From contig JASJZC010000001.1 of assembly GCA_037178855.1 (NCBI GenBank), forward strand, positions 372,001 to 436,000: a stretch of 64,000 nucleotides of DNA, in the 5' to 3' direction. The notes beneath the pieces were generated by a model. It did no database searches. It was not told the origin of the DNA and saw only the letters and a list, made by a program, of their open reading frames with translations. Origin of the DNA: Oscheius sp. JU75. Lineage: Eukaryota; Nematoda; Chromadorea; Rhabditida; Rhabditidae. Positions 56,589 to 64,000 of the stretch are shown here, in pieces; position 1 is the stretch's first letter, and each line of letters opens with the position of its first letter. The translations under genes were made by a program, and so were the position numbers.

Positions 56589-59513
56589 TTAAGCAGTACT
56601 TCTCGTCTCATCACAACAACTACCCCTTTTAGCCTCTTCTATCAGCTGTCTCCTTAACTCTTCAGCTGTTCTCTCTTCAAGCTCGCGAATTTCTTCCATA
56701 CTGAGATCAATCCATCTGTCTAGCCAGCAATAAGCCTCCCTGTGCAACTTGGAAAAAATCCTCGGGTACTGCTTCTGGATGGTCTTTTCCACAAAGTGCG
56801 TCAGGCCGGTCCACTTGAAATTTAGGCTGACCAGCTTGTAAGCGCACATCACCTGAAATTTCAGTTTGCTCAGGGAAAAAAAAATTAAAACTTACCGGTG
56901 TTTCCGCCCTCTTGAGCCAATCTTTTCCCACAGGTCCTCGTTGAATTTTCTCTGAGCGGAAAATTTTTGGGTCACTGGCTTCGTGGTAGTCTTTTTTGTG
57001 TAGAATTTCGTCAGCACAAATGTCGACGTGAATAATCTCTCGTTTTCCAGCGTTCAAGGGCTGAAAAAAATTATCTTGCTTTGATATGGTTCTTTCGAAG
57101 TAGTGATTAAGTCGCTAAAATAAAGTTTTTAATTTATGCTCCTTAATAATGAAAATCCAAAAAGTGCTAATCATCTACTGATCTTCAAGTAGCGTTTAGA
57201 ATATACGACCGCGATTTATATTTTTGTTTAAAGTAATTTTTACTTCAAAAACTAACTGAATGCTTTTAGTGTATTTCAAATTAACGAATTTGGATGTCAT
57301 ATGATAGTTGTCCCTCCACAGAGGAGAGGCGGTAAGCAAAATTAAATGCACCACAACTTTATTCAAACTCGGAAATTTTTATAAGTACCTGTAAAAGTCA
57401 CAAAAGGTTCACAGCATTAAAAATCTCCCTGCGTTGCCATGTTTTCGGTGCCCGCAACAGTACCGCGATAAGGTTGTCTACGCCGCGGAGACAGTATGGC
57501 ACCAGGGCAAGGGACAAAATGGTTTAAATTGACTGTGCTAAGATGTATTACCGCTCCGAATAAGATACCAAGGATAAATTATGAAGTAACTCACATTTTC
57601 CGACGAACCGTCGTCCGGTAGATGAATGGATTCTATTATCAAGCTCATATTTTCTTTCATGTATCCAGGATTCTAAATGTGTAAATTTCAAACGGGGCAA
57701 TTATTAAAGCTACCGTAATTACAGTTTTGCAGTAGGGATAGGCATTCCAGCTCTCCTCGTGGACCTCGAAGGCTTCAACGGGCAGAGCTTTTTGAAGTAC
57801 CCAAGGGGCTTTAGACCGAAGCCTGTATATTTTGTAGGTGTAGGTTCCTTTCAAAGTTGTTCCGGCTAACAGCTCATCACTTTCGAATTCTTCCTGCTTG
57901 ACAAATTCAGCTCCCTCACCGCCACCCGTCTCATTCTTGCTGCACTCCGCCACGGCATACAGCTGTCCCTTCCGGAACTCCTCAACGGTCAGGGGAAGAG
58001 GAATTCGGTATTCCTGAAATTTTATGTTGTGGGAGGAATTGTTGGCGAAAAGTTTTGGCTCCCAGGCTGACACACCCCACAGCTGTGCATGCTTTGGGGT
58101 CTGACCGATGACACATTGTGAGAGACAAAGCATCGCATCACAAAAGCTGATAGTCAGAAGGGGCTTAGGCTTCCTCTTCTGACTATCAGCTGCTTCTAAA
58201 ACACAAACAGAGATAGAGACAATATTTTTCAAGAACACTCAATCTTTTGAGTTCTGATCTCCCGAAAAACCGCTTCACAAAGGGTTTCCCGCTGCGAACT
58301 CTCCTCATTCTGCACCTGGCCTCGCTAAAGGAGAGAGAGAGTGAGAGTGACTGTCTGTGTGACGTGTAGGATCGGATTGAAAAAAGCTCCCCGAAAAGCC
58401 GGATTTCTTTGCCGATGTGTTCATCGGCGCAGCGCCAATTGGAACTTTCAGTGTTCAGTCTGAGAATTTGCCATTCCAAAAGGCGGCTATTTGCTTTTTC
58501 GAAACGGAGGCCATTTTGATCCTATGACCGTCGTAAATCACGAAAAATAATGCACAATGCCGCCGATCTCGGACTGGGTGTAATTGGCCGAAGTGCACGG
58601 CGGAGGAATATGAACACGTGTTCGGGCTTGATTTGTTCCATGGGTTCTGTGTTAAAAACTGTTGCAGCACCTCGTTTAAAAGTCTTTTTAAACCTGACTC
58701 AGACGGACACACGCACAAGGCTACAAAAATTAGGAGCTACTACTACAGCTGTGTTAGTTTATTTAACTGACCTCTTGATTTTTTTAACTTGCTATGATCT
58801 AGAAAGGTGTAGCCCATATCAAAATCTACGTCTTTGCAAAACATCGCAACCTTGTAAGACCACTTATTGAGCTCATTTTCTACGCTACTGGATTTCAAGC
58901 CAAAGCTGCTACTACAGACGAAGTCCGTTCTTTCGGGCATAAAACTTGATTTTTCAGCTTTCGTATGCTTTGCAAGTTGTTTCTCATATCAAAATCTATA
59001 ACTTTGCAGGACATCGCATCTCTGTAAACTTACATTGTGGACAAAAAAATGCGTATTTTAACTTTTGGCTTTTGGAACGCCTGGGTCACGCCGGTATCCT
59101 CTGCTGTCAGTCATTTACCTTTAGGCTCATAGTAAGGCTGAGGCTTTTTGACAGGACACGGTCATTTTTTCGACTGTCAAAAACCTCTTTTGATCGATCA
59201 TAGTCCAGTATGCCTCCTCGACTACTTGACAGTGACGCTGTTTCTGTCGGTTTATCGAAGGGGTTCGATTGGATACTAACTGTAATTCGAAAAATGACTA
59301 TCAGGAACAGTTCATTTCACAACTTTTTTTTAAAATGAATCACTCCCCGTTCCCAGCGCTTTCGAAACCTATTGACCTAGCTTCCGGTGCCCTCCTTCGG
59401 AGTCTCTTATGAAAGCGGGACACAGACAACTTTCCCGCCAAAAACATCGGGAAAAGGAGATCAGTCACTCTTTTTGAGCACAAGCACCAAATTCTTACCT
59501 TGACAATGACCAT
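56589..59513 (-). CDS. Class I phosphatidylinositol transfer protein
   Basis: Exon 1 is only 15 nt (59499-59513, MVIVK) and splices over about 1.5 kb to EYRIPLPLTVEEFRKGQLYA, exactly where vertebrate PITP has MVLLKEYRV. Conserved blocks follow: VAECSKNETGGGEGAEFV, YTYKIYRLRSKAPWVL, HEESWNAYPYCKTVITNPGYM, VHVDICAD-like IIHVDICADEIL, RGPVGKDWLKRAETPVMCAYKLV, FKWTGLTHFVEKTIQKQYPRI, HREAYCWLDRWIDLSMEEIRE. Length (about 275 residues) fits the family. PITPs move PI and PC between membranes and stimulate PI kinases. Stop at 56589, 53 nt from the CLN3 stop on the other strand, so the 3' UTRs must overlap. Confidence 0.94.
58790..59020 (+). repeat. Two copies of the AAAGTTGTAG...CTACAACTTTG motif
   Basis: 58794-58850 and 58960-59018 each have the pattern ...GTAGCCCATATCAAAATCTA(C/T)...CTTTGCA, as in the R2 head. 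They lie in intron 1 of the PITP gene, about 165 bp apart, and could be remnants of R2. Confidence 0.55.
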
Positions 59514-60326
59514 GATGGCGCCACGTTGTGTCCGGAGTGAACGGGGGGAAGCCGACAGAGAGACAGAGAGGGCGGGCGCGAGGACACAGGTAGCAGCCGG
59601 CTGCCTAGGACGCCGCCCTATCGCCAGCAGAAATCTTCCAGAAAATGTCTTTCGATACCGGAGAAGCTGAAGCAAAGGATAGAAAGGTTCGAGGTGCAGA
59701 TAAGACGACGAGATGCCAACTGGCCGAAGGTTTTTGGCGGGAAGAGAGGAGAATGGTCAAAGAGGCGGGACGTTGGTCTCTACCTCGATTTCCGGCGTTA
59801 TTTCCGGAGTTTTCTGGTCCCTCAGGACAATGCATCTCAATCTCTCTGTCTCTCCGTATTAGTCACTACCAGACTGTTTGCCCTCCATTCAAAACTCCAC
59901 TGCCCAATTGTGGCAAACGATCAACAACTGGGGTCATTGAAAACCTTTCTAACGTTTTCCATACCCAAACTGTGCTCTGTATGTCCCACAACGTATAGCT
60001 CATTGTTCATTCGCATATAAGCCAGCCCCGAACAGCGAGGAGGCGTGGGACATTTTGTACTCTGCAAATGGCCGCTGACGTGAGAAGCCGGTTTAAAAAC
60101 AACGGAGGAGTCAAATTTATGACCGACTTTATGGACTGGACGTGGTAGCCAATAATTTTGGCTTAGGCGTCTGTCTGTTATTACATGTGTTCCCATCGTC
60201 AGGGCAAACAGACGGGAGAGAAAACAAAATACTTACATTTCGGCAAAAGTTTATTATCAGTCAGGGCGAAATGCGAAGAATGTACAAAATATACAAGTAG
60301 GGGTACCTTTGGTTGACGGAGAAAGC
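59514..60326. other. Region between PITP and the micro-membrane protein cluster, unclear
   Basis: Two overlapping plus-strand frames (59645-59998 and 59694-60020) and one minus frame (59921-60196) compete and none has clear features. A 27-codon frame (60064-60150, MAADVRSRFKNNGGVKFMTD) could be a last exon, but no splice partner was found. I do not call a gene here. Confidence 0.4.
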
Positions 60327-60549
60327 TCAATTCAACGAGACCATGACGGCGTAGGCAAGGAAGCCACCGATGAGCACGAGAAGAATGGCTGAGATTGAGT
60401 AGAGGACGTAGCGGTTGATACGGGGGAATCTGGAAGTTTCTGTTAAGAGAAAGAGACAGAGACACTCACCTGCGAGCTGCTTTTTCACTAAAAGTCGGTG
60501 TCTCTTTGACTTCGACAGTGACATTGCCGGGAAGATCAGTAGCAATCAT
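60327..60549 (-). CDS. Micro-membrane protein 1 (about 60 residues)
   Basis: Two exons (intron about 60438-60469) encode MIATDLPGNVTVEVKETPTF, SEKAARRFPRINRYVLY and a hydrophobic C-terminal helix ending AYAVMVSLN. There is no signal peptide; the single helix near the C terminus suggests a tail-anchored protein. The VKET... PRINRYVLY segment and intron position match micro-membrane proteins 2 and 3, showing a common origin. Function unknown. Confidence 0.75.
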
Positions 60550-61462
60550 CTTCTGTTTCTCCCTAAAAATCGAAGATGACTACCTGCGGACAAGGATGGT
60601 AACAAACATAATGGCGCGAATTCAGAGACCACGTGAAATAGAGAAGCGGGTTTCTTTGGTGGTAGGCAGCGAGACTCTCTGACTTGTTTACGTCGTTCTA
60701 TTCGCGAGAGAGAGGGGAGGGGAGAGCCCGCTTGTTGACAACGAGACAGCGCTGTTTTCGAATATACACACACGTGCTGGTTTTTGGATCCCTGGGAGTC
60801 CCTCTGACTCTTTTTGGAAGCAGCCTTTTGCAAAAATAATCAATGTGAGGAGGAAAAGGATTAGTGTTAGTTAGTGGTCAAGCAAGTCGAAAGCCCTGAT
60901 AAACAAGTCTATTTTGGACGAATATTGCGAAATAACTGGTCGTAAACAAGCCAATTAAGAGGTAAGAGGATAGAGAGTTGGTCAGAGTGACATACAACGA
61001 AAGGCTGTTTCGATTTCAGGGTCACACAATGGTGACCACTCCCACCTCTAGCAGCTTTTTGTTGGGAGTACGGCTATACTCTGAGGTTCACTACTTGATA
61101 GTTATTTGAGAAGGAGATACACATACATACCCAAGTGTTGGACAATTGTAGGAGTAATCGCACATTTGTTGGTGTACAACAGCGCACAGAAAAAGAAAAG
61201 TTGGCTATGCGCCTGCGGTGGTGAGTGGGCAATGACTTTGAAAGCGTTTTTTGTCTACAAGACACCGCTTGCATGAAGGTAGAATCTTTACCAGAGAAAA
61301 GCTGAGGTCTTGGGAGCCTCTCGAGATCTACATCCCTATCACTCATACTTTCTGTTACTCACATTGCCCTTGTCGCACTGGTATCCATAAGACCGCTATT
61401 GTTGAAAAGAATCTATACGCTCAGCAACTTCTTAATAAATCTCAATCCCGACTTACCGATAG
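60550..61462. other. Spacer in the micro-membrane protein cluster
   Basis: No supported gene. A minus frame (61074-61346) and a minus frame 60546-60833 have no family features. AT-rich with no repeat found. Confidence 0.5.
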
Positions 61463-61686
61463 TCAAAGCCTCGACCGAAGAATAGTCCAAGCAGCTAGAC
61501 CTATAGCTAGAAAGAAAATGATGACCAGAAGGATGTAGATGATGTTTCGGTTCACATGGGGCCTGAAACAGTTCAATCAACTGTGAGACAGAGAGAAAGA
61601 GACAGTACAACTTTCAGTCCTCACCTCTTTGGCAGCGTGTCACAGACTTCTGGCTTCACCTCTACAATTTCAATGTTCTCGTCCAT
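61463..61686 (-). CDS. Micro-membrane protein 2 (53 residues)
   Basis: Two exons: MDENIEIVEVKPEVCDTLPK, then RPHVNRNIIYILLVIIFFLA and a short tail TILRSRL. The intron falls inside the Arg codon of the shared R-P-x-V-N-R motif. The helix is 19-20 residues long with the N terminus acidic and the tail basic, which fits a tail-anchored (cytosolic N terminus) membrane protein. Clear paralogue of micro-membrane protein 3. Confidence 0.8.
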
Positions 61687-61898
61687 GAAAAGCTAACAGC
61701 AAAATACGGAATTAGCAATAAGGTAGTCTGGAAATCGTGTGTGAGAACTGCTATGTTTTCGAAAAGTGAGAGAGAGAGAGAGACAGGGAGAGAGGGACGC
61801 TGTTTGTGTCAACAGCCATTCTCGATCTATGAATCTCTCACACTTTTACCTCTAGAAATAGAAGATTTCCAAACAGGATAGAAAACACAATTAGCCTT

Positions 61899-62094
61899 TC
61901 AATATCTCTGTCTGACCACGGTGTAGACGATGAAGAACAGGGTCAACATAAGAATTATGACCAGAAAACTGTAGACGATTGTGCGATTGACCGGTGGTCT
62001 GGGACAAAAATTATAAGGATCTTTGCAACCTACCGTCTGTTCCCGCCTCAAGAGTGCCCGGCTTGACTTCAGTAATCTCAATAACCTCGTCCAT
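61899..62094 (-). CDS. Micro-membrane protein 3 (54 residues)
   Basis: Exon 1 encodes MDEVIEITEVKPGTLEAGTD; exon 2 gives PPVNRTIVYSFLVIILMLTL and the end VYTVVRQRY. The donor AG|GTTGCA at about 62031, 5 bp inside a better-looking GTAGGT, is needed to keep the frame and recreates the R-P-P-V-N-R motif seen in paralogue 2. Alternative use of the first donor would shift the frame. No function known. Confidence 0.78.
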
Positions 62095-62277
62095 GGGAGC
62101 GGAAAGGCAACAGACAGGGCGTATAAATGAAATGAAGGCCGTGGGTTTGTTTTCACCACAGGGACCCCTTGGCCAGAGGATAAACAAGAATGTGAACACA
62201 ACGTTTGTGACCAGCGGAGTCTGGATATAGTCTGTCTCTCTGGCTTTCCCTTGTCAGTATCTCTGCAGCCGCCACAA

Positions 62278-62680
62278 TTTAACATAACCTTTCTGGTTAA
62301 AAATGTGGTTTTCAAGCTTTACGATGCTCTGTAAAGTTGTAGCCCAGATCAAAATCTACAATTTTGCAGAACAGAGTTATTTCATTTTTGACTTGGGCTC
62401 GGTGGCCCGTGTCGCAGCCATATTCTCTCCCCGGGGTCAGATCCGTATATAATTAACACCGCTACTTCAAGTCAGCTTTCGAGCTCCAGTGATCGCATGG
62501 GTGGTACCCTGAAACCCGCGTTTATCGCAGACCATGATCGTTGTAGAACGAGTCTAACGAAGTAGCTTCGAGAGTGGTCTGTGAAAAATGCGCATTTTGG
62601 AGGAAAAAGAGCTCTGGCCAGGCATTTTTTGTCAGGCTTGGATCCTTTTTTGTGCAAGTGTTTAGAGAACACTTTATCAT
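62278..62680 (+). repeat. Dispersed repeat R2, second long copy
   Basis: It corresponds to 2873-3300 throughout, including GGGCTCGGTGGCCCGTGTCGCA, CGCATGGGTGGTACC, and GAACGAGTCTAACGAAGTAG with GCTTCGAGAGTGGTCTG. High similarity over ~400 bp shows a recent or conserved element. It lies upstream of micro-membrane protein 3. Confidence 0.75.
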
Positions 62681-62852
62681 ACAAGATGATCCTTCTTCAT
62701 AAATTCTACAACATGGAATTGAAACTCGTGATTTAGCTACGAGCGTTTGATGTACTTTCCAAGAAGTGAAACGGCGATCTTGTTGAAAGTGTACATCAAA
62801 TGAACGTTCAAAGATAACAAGCTTTATATATTTTAGGAGAACAGACAATAGT

Positions 62853-63479
62853 TTAGTGTTTAATTCTAAACTGCCCCATCATACACGACGTGTGATCGTA
62901 GGTTTTGTCCTCCAAAAGAATCTGGATCCGATAGGCGACATCAAGCTGTAGCAATGGAATAACGGCAGGGTAGTTGGACAGTTCGATGGTCATGTCCAAA
63001 GTCCTTTTTCCAGGTCGAAGGGGACACGGAATGATCCCGCAAGCGTCCATGTCGTTCCTATAACACCAGTCCCATTTGTTTTGTTAACCTACAACGCTCC
63101 TGAAGTATTAATTTCATTCCATTCGCAATTCTGCACTTTTCCCATTTCACCAACTCTCCAACTACAGAGTTTGATAGAAATCCGAAAGTTGGGCTCTTGG
63201 AATGTGAAGTATGGGTCGTCAATATCCACTCGGATTTTGATTTGGTCACTAAGATCAACAGGATACATGGGTTCCCCTGAAAAACGAATTTATAACTGCC
63301 AAACTTGGTATACAATTACCAGTTTTTCCAAGAAGGCGAAAGTTAGTGAATTTGACTGGAGTATCATCGCATTGCCACCAATGAGAATTAGTCTCGGTTC
63401 CATTCGGCCATGCAACACCGCAGAGCGGGTTATTTCCGAGAGCATATGGTAGCAAGAACGACAACATTAAAGGAAGCAT
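62853..63479 (-). CDS. ML-domain (MD-2/NPC2-like) secreted lipid-binding protein
   Basis: Signal peptide MLPLMLSFLLPYALG is followed by NPLCGVAWPNGT and WWQCDDTPVKFTNFRLLGK. After an intron come VDLSDQIKIRVDIDDPYFTF and SIKLCSWRVGEMGKVQNCEW, then MDACGIIPCPLRPGKRTLDM, VAYRIQILLEDKTY and CMMGQFRIKH. The CG..PC(P)L..G motif, paired cysteines and beta-strand pattern define the ML fold, which binds sterols or other lipids; NPC2 relatives export cholesterol from lysosomes. Length (about 170 residues) fits. Three exons. Confidence 0.85.
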
Positions 63480-63654
63480 TTTCTTTTGTTGTTCCAGGCC
63501 AGTAGGCAGCTTATATACTATGTTATTGTTGCTGCAGTATTTACATTTTTTACATAAATTACGTAAATGGCAGCGTGTAAAGAAGAATAACAATTTTCAG
63601 CCAACTTTCATTTTTTTTAACTGCCCCAATAATTCAAGACATGTGATACTGTGT

Positions 63655-63712
63655 GAAGAAGAATATCTGGAGGTGGAGGTGGCTAATAAGCTGAGGGAAT
63701 ATGCAGGGTGTG
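63655..63712 (+). pseudogene. Fragment of the TRPM exon
   Basis: GAAGAATATCTGGAGGTGGA...GCTAATAAGCTGAGGGAATATGCAG repeats the end of the TRPM exon at about 1691-1740 with few changes, followed by a GACAGAGAGAC intron-like repeat. Only about 50 bp are shared, with no other TRPM exon nearby, so it is a copied fragment. Confidence 0.7.
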
Positions 63713-64000
63713 TAGGGAGAGACAGAGAGACTGAGAGAAGTTCAGCTTCTCGATTTCACTTTTTTTTAGCATTTTAATTCAATGCAAACCTGTAGCTTTT
63801 TGATTGATCTACAAGATTACAGAACCACGCTGTAAGCTTCTGGATCAACCTTTAAACCAGTCTCAAAGTACTTCTGCTTCCGTTGGTAAAGTTCTGTGCC
63901 TCGGATTATGTTTGGTTATTGCAGCCCAACTTGTCGAAGGGCACGTTTTAGCCACAAATAAGGTAAAACCATTCAAAAAATGTTAAATAAAGCCAAATAG
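63713..64000 (+). other. Window end, possible start of another gene
   Basis: A plus frame (about 63830-63985) has the signal-like stretch VLCLGLCLVIAAQLVEGHV before a GTAAAA donor-like site. No ATG was found in frame within the exon, so it may be an internal exon or chance. I make no call. Confidence 0.3.

Noticed and set aside
57657-58238. 193-codon frame that would start the PITP protein at 58238
   Set aside because: The frame is open upstream of EYRIPLPL, but an acceptor lies right before it and the tiny exon MVIVK at 59499-59513 restores the exact N terminus known for the family.
59645-60020. Plus-strand frames of 117 and 108 codons
   Set aside because: Two frames overlap for most of their length and neither shows features; the second half is CTCTGTCT-like repeat.
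1-64000. CRISPR arrays, bacterial operons or plasmid features
   Set aside because: The window is clearly eukaryotic with spliced genes; the tandem GACAGAGA units are simple repeats without spacers.

Overview
The window is a piece of a nematode nuclear genome. A diagnostic nematode domain (major sperm protein, MSP) is present, together with an HNF4-like nuclear receptor, a TRPM channel, endosulfine, battenin/CLN3 and a class I phosphatidylinositol transfer protein. Genes are split by many introns, often only about 40 nt long, with GT(A/G)AG donors and TTTCAG acceptors. Several ATGs sit 1-25 nt after a perfect 3' splice acceptor, as expected if spliced leaders are trans-spliced on. I cannot name the species. 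All exon models were worked out by eye from reading frame, splice signals and family conservation; product assignments are from recalled family motifs, not searches.

Layout. 1-5245 (+) is the 3' part of a TRPM channel gene. 5328-7128 (-) is an unrecognised multi-pass membrane protein. 7678-9744 (-) is a nuclear hormone receptor. 11726-12930 (-) is a TMEM98 homologue. 12931-16736 is a long stretch without a gene. 16737-18216 (+) is endosulfine/ARPP-19. 19266-22679 (-) is a two-Ig basigin-like membrane protein. 24442-26316 (+) is a short-chain dehydrogenase. 26400-32000 is a mobile-element zone: a decayed Helitron helicase, a chimeric duplicate of an epoxide-hydrolase 5' end, a Ly6-type gene with an in-frame TGA, and a 980-bp near-perfect inverted repeat. 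32147-36634 (+) encodes a protein kinase that appears to be fused to an MSP domain. 36717-37242 (-) is a small gene, 38232-39034 a mariner remnant, and 39019-39461 (-) a gene apparently truncated by it. 40622-42275 (+) is an epoxide hydrolase lacking catalytic residues. 42426-44250 (-) has a Rap1-type Myb domain. 45341-47066 (-) is an acidic, probably nuclear protein. 48940-49204 (-) is a cysteine-rich secreted peptide. 49800-51219 (-) and 51369-52922 (+) are a divergent pair of unrecognised single-span membrane proteins. 53718-56535 (+) is CLN3 and 56589-59513 (-) the PITP, convergent with stop codons 53 nt apart. 60327-62094 (-) is a cluster of three tiny related membrane proteins. 62853-63479 (-) is an ML-domain lipid-binding protein.

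The genes do not form one pathway. Several act at membranes or on lipids (TRPM, TMEM98, basigin-like, epoxide hydrolase, CLN3, PITP, ML protein, micro-membrane proteins), but that is a loose theme and not evidence of an operon. The most unusual features are the kinase-MSP fusion, the micro-membrane protein family, the probably inactive epoxide hydrolase, and the very widespread GACAGAGA/CTCTGTCT repeat that fills introns of almost every gene in either orientation.
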